From an uncultured Ferrovibrio sp. (GTDB lineage: Bacteria > Pseudomonadota > Alphaproteobacteria > Ferrovibrionales > Ferrovibrionaceae), in the NCBI RefSeq assembly GCF_937960835.1, contig NZ_CALGPC010000006.1, positions 1 through 64,000 of the forward strand: a stretch of 64,000 nucleotides of DNA, read 5' to 3'. The notes beneath the pieces were generated by a model. That model searched no databases. It worked only from the letters and a program-made list of their open reading frames with translations, and was not told the origin of the DNA. The first letter of the stretch is position 1, and each line of letters opens with the position of its first letter. Below are positions 9,753 through 16,726 of the stretch, one piece after another. Made by a program: the position numbers and the translations under genes.

Positions 9753-9865
9753 CCTGCCTGCCGGTGACCAAACGGGGGCAAGAAAAGTTGCAGGGATCAT
9801 GCAGGGCGACGATCGCTCTGCCTTTTCTTGCCCGCACCTTCCGGCTCTGCCTTTCCGCAGGCAGG
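9753..9865. ncRNA. Nested inverted repeat, candidate structured RNA
   Basis: Four stems nest in order. 9753-9761 pairs with 9857-9865 (CCTGCCTGC/GCAGGCAGG). GCCGG near 9760-9764 pairs with CCGGC at 9841-9845. A perfect 12-bp stem joins 9776-9787 to 9822-9833 (GGGCAAGAAAAG/CTTTTCTTGCCC). A 9-bp stem joins 9801-9809 to 9813-9821 with a 3-nt loop. The second stem overlaps the first by up to two bases. No U-tract follows on either strand, so it is not a simple terminator. It lies 70 nt upstream of a 28-codon ORF and could be its leader, a separate sRNA, or a miniature mobile repeat. Strand and transcription are not known. Confidence 0.5.
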
Positions 9866-9934
9866 CGAAAGGACGCGGCGGAACAATAGGAGGTTCTGGC
9901 GGTTTTATTCCGCACAACCACGGGAGCATGCCCG

Positions 9935-10021
9935 ATGATCAAGTTCCTCGGCTGGACCGTCCTTATCATCTTCCTGATCGGGCTGGCGGTCGTGCTCGGT
10001 GTCTTCAAGATGATCTTCTGA
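9935..10021 (+). CDS. 28-aa single-span membrane peptide
   Basis: ATG at 9935 opens MIKFLGWTVLIIFLIGLAVV, then LGVFKMIF and a stop. It is one transmembrane helix with a positive N-terminal side (K3) and a short hydrophobic tail. GGGAG lies 8 nt upstream. The family is not recognised; it resembles in style the small subunits that stabilise membrane complexes, but no partner gene is adjacent. It is too short for most gene finders. The nested hairpin upstream and the tandem repeat 37 bp downstream frame it. Confidence 0.6.
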   Translation: MIKFLGWTVLIIFLIGLAVVLGVFKMIF

Positions 10022-10058
10022 ATTCACCCGTCTTAGGCGTTCGCCTGGTCCCGCATTC

Positions 10059-10106
10059 CACATGGAGTTCAGGCCACATGGTGTTCAGGCCACATGGCGT
10101 TCAGGC
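10059..10106 (-). repeat. 16-bp tandem repeat x3 on the adh stop codon
   Basis: CACATGGNGTTCAGGC repeats at 10059-10074, 10075-10090 and 10091-10106; only the N differs (A, T, C). The last copy on the plus strand contains TCA at 10101-10103, the TGA stop of the alcohol dehydrogenase gene read on the minus strand. The other two copies lie just past its 3' end. Confidence 0.97.
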
Positions 10107-11162
10107 CGGTTCCGGGCAGAGAACCGTGCGGCCAATGATCTTGCCGTCGCGCAGATCTGCGAGCGCGCGGTCCGCCTCATGCAGGCCGCGCCGCGAAACC
10201 GGGCGCGGCTTCACAAGTCCCTGACGTACCATGGCGACCAGTTCCTCCAATTCCTGCAAGCTGCCGGTATAGCTGCCCAGAATGCTGGCGGCTTTCATCG
10301 GAATCAGCGGCAGCGACCAGCTGGCCGCGCCGCCGAACAGGCCGACGATGATCAGCTTGCCGCCCTTGGCAAGCGCATCGAAGCCCAGCGCGGTTGTCTG
10401 GCTGCTGCCGACGAAATCGATTACGGTGCGTGCAGGCCCGCCGGGTGCCGCCGTCACCGCAGCCAAGGCATCCTGCCCTTTGCCGGAAATCGTCGCCGTT
10501 GCGCCCGCAGCCTTGGCCGCGGCGCGCTTGCTGTCATCGACCTCGACCACCACGGCGCCAAAGCCGCCCAGCGCCTTGAGGATTTCGATGCAGATCAGGC
10601 CAAGCCCGCCAGCGCCGATGATCACGACGGGCGCTTCGCGCAAAGCGTCGCCGGCTTTTTTCAGCGCGCTATAGGCAGTAAGGCCGGAGCAGGCAAAGGG
10701 CGCCATCACGGCGGGATCGAGGCCGTCGAGGTCGATCAGGTAGCGCTGATGCGGCACCATCACATGATCGGCATAGCCGCCATGGCGATGCACGCCGAGA
10801 TAAATGGGCTGTGGGCAGAGATTTTCCTCGCCGCGCTTGCAGGCGGAGCAGAGGCCGCAGCCGGTCCAGGGATAGACCAGATAGCTGCGTCCCATCGCGG
10901 CAGGATTGGCCTGTTCGCCGATAGCGACGACGCGGCCGGCGATTTCATGGCCCATGGTGAGTGGCAACTGGATGCCGCGGTCCTTCAGCGACAGGCGGCG
11001 CCCATTGCCCAGATCGTAGCCGCCTTCCCAGATATGCAGATCGCTGTGGCAGACGCCGGCCGCCTCGACGCGCAGCAGCAGCTCGGTGCCGCGCGGCACG
11101 GGATCAGGCTGCTGCTGCAGGGTCAAGGGGGCGCCGAATTCGGCCACCTGATAGCTTTTCAT
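10101..11162 (-). CDS. Zinc-dependent alcohol dehydrogenase (MDR family)
   Basis: The 353-aa NAD(P)-dependent medium-chain dehydrogenase has catalytic zinc ligands C38 and H72-E73 (GHEIAGRVV). The structural zinc lobe is C102, C105, C108 and C116 (CGLCSACKRGEENLC). The Rossmann loop is GAGGLG near residue 180, followed by a coenzyme segment ending in VEVDDSKR. It would oxidise alcohols or reduce aldehydes in the cytosol; the substrate is unclear. Length is usual. It stands alone, with a GNAT gene 72 bp upstream on the same strand. Its stop codon lies in a 16-bp tandem repeat. Confidence 0.92.
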   Translation of the reverse strand: MKSYQVAEFGAPLTLQQQPDPVPRGTELLLRVEAAGVCHSDLHIWEGGYDLGNGRRLSLKDRGIQLPLTMGHEIAGRVVAIGEQANPAAMGRSYLVYPWTGCGLCSACKRGEENLCPQPIYLGVHRHGGYADHVMVPHQRYLIDLDGLDPAVMAPFACSGLTAYSALKKAGDALREAPVVIIGAGGLGLICIEILKALGGFGAVVVEVDDSKRAAAKAAGATATISGKGQDALAAVTAAPGGPARTVIDFVGSSQTTALGFDALAKGGKLIIVGLFGGAASWSLPLIPMKAASILGSYTGSLQELEELVAMVRQGLVKPRPVSRRGLHEADRALADLRDGKIIGRTVLCPEPA

Positions 11163-11234
11163 GATCTCCTCCCCGGACCGGCCGCCATGCGATCTGGCCG
11201 GCGCTTCGTTGGGAGGAAGTATAGGGTGGGACGG

Positions 11235-11519
11235 TCAGACGACCATGCCGGAATAGTCCTGGCTGTGGCGGCGCAGCCAGGCGGCGGCATAGCTGCAAAG
11301 CGGCCGCAGCTTCCAGTTCTCGGCCCGGGCGATTTCCGCCACGCCCTGCATCAACTGGCCGGCAGCCCCGGTGCCGCGCAGCACCGGCGGGGCCTCGACA
11401 TGGCGGATCACCAGAATGTCGCCCTCGCGGCGGTAGGTGGCGAAGGCCACAGCGCCGTCGATCTCCAGCTCGTAGCGGCTGAGTTCGGGATTGTCGCGGA
11501 CGGAATTGATGTGGGTCAT
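11235..11519 (-). CDS. Small GNAT N-acetyltransferase (Acetyltransf_CG type)
   Basis: The 94-aa single-domain protein of the short YjdJ/GCN5-related group has a beta-strand core YELEIDGAVAFATYRREGD and the acetyl-CoA loop VLRGTGAAGQLMQ. It also has the conserved LRPLCSYAAAWLRRH near the C terminus, where the group places a cysteine. These proteins are cytosolic and mostly unassigned; a peptide or small-molecule amine is the likely acceptor. It is probably transcribed towards the alcohol dehydrogenase gene. It is divergent from the receiver gene. Confidence 0.85.
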   Translation of the reverse strand: MTHINSVRDNPELSRYELEIDGAVAFATYRREGDILVIRHVEAPPVLRGTGAAGQLMQGVAEIARAENWKLRPLCSYAAAWLRRHSQDYSGMVV

Positions 11520-11626
11520 GGTGCTGATCTGGCGCCTCGGCCAAGTTTTATCAAGCCCGGATCACGCCGCGGCGGACAGGCAGGTTTCCTGTGGGAAAAC
11601 GGCCGCGATTCGCTGGGGATGAGGGG

Positions 11627-11649
11627 CTAAGTAGATTTCCGTAATTTTC
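11627..11649. promoter_or_regulatory. FixJ-like box upstream of the receiver gene
   Basis: CTAAGTAG matches 7 of 8 bases of the FixJ consensus GTAMGTAG and continues with ATTTCCGTAATTTTC. The same 23-bp pattern (19 identities) recurs at 12254-12276 before the FixK-type gene. It ends 87 bp before the receiver start, a sensible activator distance. Confidence 0.6.
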
Positions 11650-11736
11650 GAGATCCAGGGAAGCCCCTATTGTTCGAGCGTTGAGGGGCCGATCTGAAAA
11701 CGGTTTCTGGTTGACCGTCAGGAAAGGGCGGCGAGT

Positions 11737-12114
11737 ATGGGTGCGTCTACTCCAAAAGCTTTGATCGGCGTCATCGACGACGATGAAATGGTACGCGATT
11801 CTCTGAAGGTCCTGCTAGAGACCCGGGAATACGCCGTCGCCGACTTCAGTTCGGGCAGCGAGTTTCTCAACCGCCCCAGCCATGATGACATGGCCTGCCT
11901 GGTGCTCGACGTGCATATGCCGGAAATGACCGGCCTTGATCTGCTGCAGCGCTTGCGCCATGGCGGCGACAAGGTGCCGGTGGTGATGATCACCGGCCGC
12001 AGCGATCCGCAGATCAAGGCACAGGCAAAATCGCTCGGCGCCGTCGCCACGCTGGACAAGCCGGTGGCCTTCACCGCCCTGTTCCAGGCGATCGAGCAGG
12101 CGCTCAATTCCTGA
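11737..12114 (+). CDS. Single-domain response regulator (FixJ-type receiver)
   Basis: The 125-aa protein is one receiver domain with no output domain. Acidic pocket DDDE is at about 14-17, phospho-acceptor Asp in LVLDVHMPEMTGLDLL at about 60, switch Thr in MITG near 86, and the invariant Lys in LDKPV near 108. All key residues are intact. The sequence style (DSLKVLLETREYAV, FLNR) is that of FixJ receivers. It lies 236 bp before a FixK-type regulator and shares a promoter motif with it. It could therefore be a FixJ fragment turned phosphate sink, or a FixT-like feedback partner. No FixL or full FixJ is in the window. Confidence 0.85.
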   Translation: MGASTPKALIGVIDDDEMVRDSLKVLLETREYAVADFSSGSEFLNRPSHDDMACLVLDVHMPEMTGLDLLQRLRHGGDKVPVVMITGRSDPQIKAQAKSLGAVATLDKPVAFTALFQAIEQALNS

Positions 12115-12253
12115 CCGGCCATCATTAGGGCAAGCGGCGGTAAATTGCGCCGTACAGCACCGTTTTTGCATGCGCATGTCAGCGGTAAGCGCCGCGGCGG
12201 CCGGTCATGGCCGTGATTCGCAGCCGCTGCATGCAGCGACTACGCAAAAACCC

Positions 12254-12276
12254 TTAAGTAGAATTCCGAAATATTC
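12254..12276. promoter_or_regulatory. FixJ-like box upstream of the FixK-type gene
   Basis: TTAAGTAG (7 of 8 to GTAMGTAG) continues with AATTCCGAAATATTC, the near twin of 11627-11649. It ends 74 bp before the regulator ATG. Nearby TTGCGCA-N5-TGCGAA is an imperfect inverted repeat of unknown role. Confidence 0.6.
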
Positions 12277-12350
12277 AGCAGCGGTGACAAAGGGTAGGGT
12301 CCCAGCATCGAACGCGCGTGTTGCGCAGTTGATGCGAAAGGTGGGACAAA

Positions 12351-13106
12351 ATGACACAGGCGCTTGCATATCAGGAAAAGGCCCGCATTGCCCCCGTGGC
12401 AAGCCAGCGTGAGCCGGTTTCCACGCCGCGCAAGCCGGCGCTGCATATTGTCGGTGGCCAGTCCGTCAACGCCCAGCTGCAACAGATCGCTTCGGTGGTT
12501 CATCTCGAGCGTGAAGAAACCCTGCTGGACGAGGGCGATCCCGCCGATCACGTCTATCAGGTCGCGCGCGGCACGCTGCGCGCGGTGAAGCTGCTGCCGG
12601 ATGGCCGGCGCTGCATCACCAAGTTCATTCATGCCGGCGATCATGTCGGCCTGAGCCAGGTCGATACCTATTCCTTCTCCATCGAAGCCGTGACCGATGC
12701 GACGCTGGTGCGCTATCCGCGCCGCCGCTTCCAGGCGCTGCTGCAGAGCGATGCGAAGCTCATGCACAGCTTCTACGCCATCATGTGCGACGAGCTGGCC
12801 GCGACGCAGGACCGCATGCTGCTGCTGGGCCGCAAATCGGCCAGCGAACGCCTTGCCAGTTTCCTGCTGAACATGGCCATGCGCAGCGTCAAGTCGGAAG
12901 GCGCGATGACGGAAGACGGCGGCATCATCGTGGAACTGCCGATGAGCCGCGCCGATATCGCCGATTATCTGGGGCTCACCATCGAGACGGTCAGCCGCCT
13001 GATCAGCAAGCTGCGCGCCCAGCGCATCATCACGCTGCGCAAGGCGCAGGAGATCGTGCTGCTGCGCCGCGACCTGCTGGAAGAGATGAGCGAGGCCGCT
13101 GCGTAA
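12351..13106 (+). CDS. Crp/Fnr-family regulator, FixK/FnrN type
   Basis: The 251-aa regulator has a cyclic-nucleotide-like sensor fold (about 40-150), a dimer helix with LLLGRKSASERLASFLL, and a C-terminal winged helix. The recognition helix is in MSRADIADYLGLTIETVSRL (E-x-V-S-R), which in this family reads TTGAT half-sites. The N-terminal cysteine cluster of true FNR oxygen sensors is absent, so it fits FixK better: expression rather than direct O2 sensing would set its activity. FixK proteins control microaerobic and denitrification genes. AGGTGGG precedes the ATG, and a terminator follows at 13182. Confidence 0.9.
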   Translation: MTQALAYQEKARIAPVASQREPVSTPRKPALHIVGGQSVNAQLQQIASVVHLEREETLLDEGDPADHVYQVARGTLRAVKLLPDGRRCITKFIHAGDHVGLSQVDTYSFSIEAVTDATLVRYPRRRFQALLQSDAKLMHSFYAIMCDELAATQDRMLLLGRKSASERLASFLLNMAMRSVKSEGAMTEDGGIIVELPMSRADIADYLGLTIETVSRLISKLRAQRIITLRKAQEIVLLRRDLLEEMSEAAA

Positions 13107-13181
13107 GCGGCAGCCCGGATACGACGTTTACAGGAGAGCGTCCTGTCGCCGTTCTTCCTCCCCGTCACGCGGTATTTCCTG

Positions 13182-13211
13182 GCCCGGCCTTCATGGCCGG
13201 GCTGCTTTTTT
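13182..13211 (+). terminator. Terminator after the FixK-type gene
   Basis: GCCCGGCC (13182-13189) pairs with GGCCGGGC (13195-13202) around TTCAT; TGC and six T residues (13206-13211) follow. It separates the regulator from the convergent PilZ gene. Confidence 0.88.
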
Positions 13212-13238
13212 GGCCTGAATTAGCTTTGCCGGGCCTGT

Positions 13239-14768
13239 TCAGACCTTGGCGCCGGCGAGCGGGTCGAAATACAGCGCGACCTTCTTGGCAAGCTGCGGGT
13301 CCAGGCAGCGATAGCGCATCGCCACCATGCCGTCCTCGGTGTAGCGCACCACGTCGCCTTCGGCGTCGAAGGTGATCTGCAGTTTCGGATTCTTGATCCG
13401 CACGGTGAGCTTCAGGATCTCGCCTTCCAGGAAGCTGCCGGTGATCGGCCCGAACAGCAGGCCGATGGCGCTCCAGTTCTTCAGCGGGATGCGGGTGCCT
13501 TCCAGCACGACATGATCTTCCGGGCCGCATTGTGTGCGGCTGGCGCGGCGCTGGTCGCCGCGCTGCAGGCGCTGGATCAGCGGATCGAGGATGCCGAGGA
13601 ACTGCTCGCGGCGATGATCCGACAGGCCGGAACTGATCAGCTTCTTGCGCAGCTCCTGGGCGATTTCGACCTTTTCATCCGGCGTATAGGCCGGATCGAC
13701 GAATTCTTTCTCCAGGTCGCGGTGCTCGAACAGGTAGGAGATGTATTTGAGCAGGATCTCCTTCGGCCCTTCGCCGATGGCTTCCTCGAAAAGCTGCAGG
13801 CCCTGCATCAGTTTCGGCGCCGAGTAATAGCCCGGGATCAGCTTGTTCAGCTTCTCGGCGGTCACCAGCCGCACCATGCGCTTCTCGAACAGGTCGGCAG
13901 CGCCAAGCTCCAGCGCGAATTCGCGGTCGCGGGTCAGCAGCGCGTAGATTTCGCGGGTTGCGCCGAATTCCTCGGTCGGCTCTTCCGACAGCAGCGGCAC
14001 CGAGGACAGCAGCAGGCGGCGCACGAGCTGCACGATGGCCTCGCGCAGGGCCGGAAGGCTGTGCCGCGTCATGATGTCGTGCGCATGCCGGGCAAAGTCG
14101 GTGGCGTAGGCTTCCTCGTCGATGGCGTAGCGTTTGTCGAGCAGCGACATCAGCTGGATGATGCGCAGCCGGCCGTCGCGGAACTTGCCGAGCAGTTCGG
14201 GCACCGCGCTCTTGGCCTGCAGGATTTCCGCCAGCGCCTCGTCGAGGATGGTCACGGCGCTGGGCTCGATGCCGGGGCCGGGCTCGAACAGCTTGAGGCA
14301 GCGGTCGGCCTTTTCGGTCCAGCTCTTCGACATGTAGAGGTGATGCGCCAGCGCGGTGAAGGCGATGCGCTCGCCATAGAGCGGATCGGCGGCGACAAGC
14401 TGGGCCAGCAGGCGATGGGTCAGCGGCGCGGCAGGCAGGCGCTTCTCGAAGCTCTCGACCTGGGTGGTCGCCGCCGTGGTGATGGCATAGAGCTTCTTGA
14501 CCTTGTCGCGGACGGGGCTGTTGGTCGCCTGGGCCTGGGCGACCGCCGCCTTCTGGATCAGGGCGGCGTAGAGCGACTCGGAATTGTTGATCACCTTGGC
14601 ATGGCCGCTGTGGTGCAGCAGCTCGATGGGGATCATGATGTTTTCGTCGAGATAGTCACGGCAGACGCGCCCGATCATGTTGCGGGCGCGGCGTTCCGAT
14701 AGAGAATGGGCGTCCTGGCACAGGATCACTCCCCCGGACGCTTCCGTAATGCCTGACGGCGCGTTCAT
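13239..14768 (-). CDS. PilZ-domain protein with long helical N terminus
   Basis: The 509-aa cytosolic protein ends in a PilZ-like domain (about 400-505). RRASR supplies the RxxxR element and NWSAIG the [D/N]xSxxG element, which together bind cyclic di-GMP in this family. The first ~390 residues are helical, without a signal peptide and not recognised. They contain RRARNMIGRVCRDYLDENI near the start and a duplicated-looking helical region. It is likely a c-di-GMP effector, but the target cannot be told. The start has no clear ribosome site. It is transcribed away from the methyltransferase gene's 3' end. Confidence 0.8.
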   Translation of the reverse strand: MNAPSGITEASGGVILCQDAHSLSERRARNMIGRVCRDYLDENIMIPIELLHHSGHAKVINNSESLYAALIQKAAVAQAQATNSPVRDKVKKLYAITTAATTQVESFEKRLPAAPLTHRLLAQLVAADPLYGERIAFTALAHHLYMSKSWTEKADRCLKLFEPGPGIEPSAVTILDEALAEILQAKSAVPELLGKFRDGRLRIIQLMSLLDKRYAIDEEAYATDFARHAHDIMTRHSLPALREAIVQLVRRLLLSSVPLLSEEPTEEFGATREIYALLTRDREFALELGAADLFEKRMVRLVTAEKLNKLIPGYYSAPKLMQGLQLFEEAIGEGPKEILLKYISYLFEHRDLEKEFVDPAYTPDEKVEIAQELRKKLISSGLSDHRREQFLGILDPLIQRLQRGDQRRASRTQCGPEDHVVLEGTRIPLKNWSAIGLLFGPITGSFLEGEILKLTVRIKNPKLQITFDAEGDVVRYTEDGMVAMRYRCLDPQLAKKVALYFDPLAGAKV

Positions 14769-14876
14769 TGCGGCCTTAATTCCCTGCCTCGTTTTGCCAA
14801 CACTATGACAGGCAAGAGAAAAAGGAAATGAACAGGCCCGGCCGCCCGATCAGCGCTCGCTCTCACCGGTTATATA

Positions 14877-14895
14877 AGTCTATGAGAAATAGACT
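14877..14895. repeat. Inverted repeat between the SPOUT and PilZ genes
   Basis: AGTCTAT (14877-14883), loop GAGAA, ATAGACT (14889-14895). It is a perfect 7-bp hairpin in an AT-rich pocket just after the methyltransferase stop and ~110 bp before the PilZ start. It could be an operator or a weak terminator; there is no T-run. Confidence 0.55.
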
Positions 14896-14906
14896 AGAAA
14901 TAGCGC

Positions 14907-15422
14907 CTAGCGCTTCGGGTGCCGGCCGCCGGGATTGCCGGGGTCGACCGGCTTGGCCAGCGGCGAGATCGGCCGTTCGCCGAACTTGCCGAGCGTGATC
15001 AGCCGGTCATACATCACGATGGCGCCGGCGACCGCGACGTTGACGCAGAAGCTGGTCGGGATCTTGATCACATGGTCGCAGCGGGCGACCAGTTCCGGGC
15101 TGAGCGAGCCCATCTCCGGCCCCAGCACATAGGCGGCGCGCAAGGGATGGCGGAAGCGCGGCAGGTCGATGGCGTCGTCCAAAAGCTCGATGCCGACCAG
15201 CTGGCAGCCCTGGGGCAGGCTGAGCTCGGCGGCGCTGGCATAATCGTACCAGGGCAGGTTATGCGGCGACTTGCTGGTGTCGGAGCGCGCGGCGTTGACC
15301 GAGTAGGTAGCGCCAATGGTGAAGACGAAGCCGGCGCCGAAGGCATGGGCGGTGCGGAACAGGTTGCCGGCATTCATCGGCTTGCTCATCCGCTCGACGC
15401 CGATTCCGAAATAGCCGCGCAT
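14907..15422 (-). CDS. SpoU/TrmH-family RNA 2'-O-methyltransferase
   Basis: The 171-aa compact SPOUT methyltransferase has the N-terminal N-x-x-x-x-R element (NAGNLFRTAHAFGA). Motif 2 is VLGPEMGSLSPELVARCD and motif 3 IPTSFCVNVAVAGAIVMYDR; these form the knotted S-adenosylmethionine site. It lacks an extra RNA-binding domain. The substrate is probably tRNA or rRNA but cannot be specified. A basic C-terminal tail (GGRHPKR) is present. It is divergent from the asparaginase gene with 77 bp between starts. Confidence 0.88.
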   Translation of the reverse strand: MRGYFGIGVERMSKPMNAGNLFRTAHAFGAGFVFTIGATYSVNAARSDTSKSPHNLPWYDYASAAELSLPQGCQLVGIELLDDAIDLPRFRHPLRAAYVLGPEMGSLSPELVARCDHVIKIPTSFCVNVAVAGAIVMYDRLITLGKFGERPISPLAKPVDPGNPGGRHPKR

Positions 15423-15499
15423 GCCAGTTTGCCCTTAAGTGTTGTGCCCAATGCCGATGCGTGTATAAGCCGGAGCAGAATATTGCAGGAGATTCAGGG

Positions 15500-16537
15500 A
15501 TGACACGTCCCTTCGGTCCGCTGCCGCCGCCCGGCGCGCGGCCCTTTATTGTCGAGGTCAAGCGCGGAACGCAAGTGGAAAGCCGCCATCCGGTGGCAGC
15601 CGCCATCGTCGATGCCCAGGGCAAGCTGGTCGCCGGCTGGGGCGATGTCGATGCGCTGATCTTCCCGCGCTCATCCAACAAGGCGATCCAGGCCCTGCCG
15701 CTGATCGAAAGCGGCGCCGCCGATGCCTTCAATCTGAGCCAGGCGGAAATCGCCATGGCCTGCGCCAGCCATGGCGGCGAACAGCGCCATACCGAAACCG
15801 TGGCGGCTTGGCTTGCGCGCATCGGCCGCAAGCCGGAAGACCTCGAATGCGGCGCGCACTGGCCCTATCATGAGGAGACCGCGCGGCAACTGGCACGCAG
15901 CCAGCAGACGCCGACCAATCTGCACAACAACTGCTCGGGCAAGCATGCCGGCATGGTCTCGGTCGCCACCCATCTGGGCGAGGATATCCGCGGCTATGTG
16001 CGGTCCGATCATCCGGTGCAGCGCCGCGTCACTGCCGCGATCGAGGATGTCTGCCAGATAAAGCTGGCCGCCGATGCGGTGGCGGTCGATGGCTGCTCGA
16101 TGCCGACGATTGCCTTGCCGCTGCGTGCGCTGGCGCATGGTTTTGCGCGGTTCATCACCGGCGAGGGCCTGCAGCCCGAACGCGCCAAGGCAGCCAAGCG
16201 CATCGCCGCCGCAGTGATGGCGGAGCCGTTCTTTGTGGCCGGCAGCGGCCGTTTCTGCACCGCAGTGATGCAGGCGGGCAAGGGGCGCTTCATCGCCAAG
16301 ACCGGCGCAGAAGGCACCTTTACGGCGGCCGCGCCGGAACTTGGGATCGGCATCGCGCTGAAAGTGCTGGACGGCACCGCGCGGGCGGCGCAGACGGCGC
16401 TGGGCGGGTTGCTGGACCATGTCGGCCTGCTGGACGAGCAGGGCCGCGAAGCGATCAGGCCGATGGTCGAGCAGCCGCTGAACAACTGGCGCGGGATCAA
16501 TGTCGGCAGCATCGGTCTGGCGCCGCCGGCTTTCTGA
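15500..16537 (+). CDS. L-asparaginase II family protein (Rhizobium etli type)
   Basis: The 345-aa hydrolase belongs to the group unrelated to E. coli AnsA/AnsB. The Ser-Lys pair is in FPRSSNKAIQ (S58/S59, K61). The metal-site residues expected for this class are also present: C145 and K148 in NNCSGKHAGM and C199 in VDGCSMP. It would convert asparagine to aspartate and ammonia in the cytosol. The ATG at 15500 is preferred over an in-frame start 39 bp upstream because AGGAGA lies 8 nt before it and the family N terminus begins here. Confidence 0.88.
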   Translation: MTRPFGPLPPPGARPFIVEVKRGTQVESRHPVAAAIVDAQGKLVAGWGDVDALIFPRSSNKAIQALPLIESGAADAFNLSQAEIAMACASHGGEQRHTETVAAWLARIGRKPEDLECGAHWPYHEETARQLARSQQTPTNLHNNCSGKHAGMVSVATHLGEDIRGYVRSDHPVQRRVTAAIEDVCQIKLAADAVAVDGCSMPTIALPLRALAHGFARFITGEGLQPERAKAAKRIAAAVMAEPFFVAGSGRFCTAVMQAGKGRFIAKTGAEGTFTAAAPELGIGIALKVLDGTARAAQTALGGLLDHVGLLDEQGREAIRPMVEQPLNNWRGINVGSIGLAPPAF

Positions 16538-16726
16538 GACGCGGCAGTGCCTCATTAGCCTCATCATCGCTGTCTCGGAAACGCGGCGCTTCTGACATAT
16601 CGCGCCAAAAAGCGTCCGATTGTCGGGGTGCAATTCGTGTGACCGGTGTCATCGCCGCGTCCGAGGGTTGCTCTATGTGTTGCTAGCCGCCGTATCGCAG
16701 CTCATAAAAATATTCCGGGGAGCATC

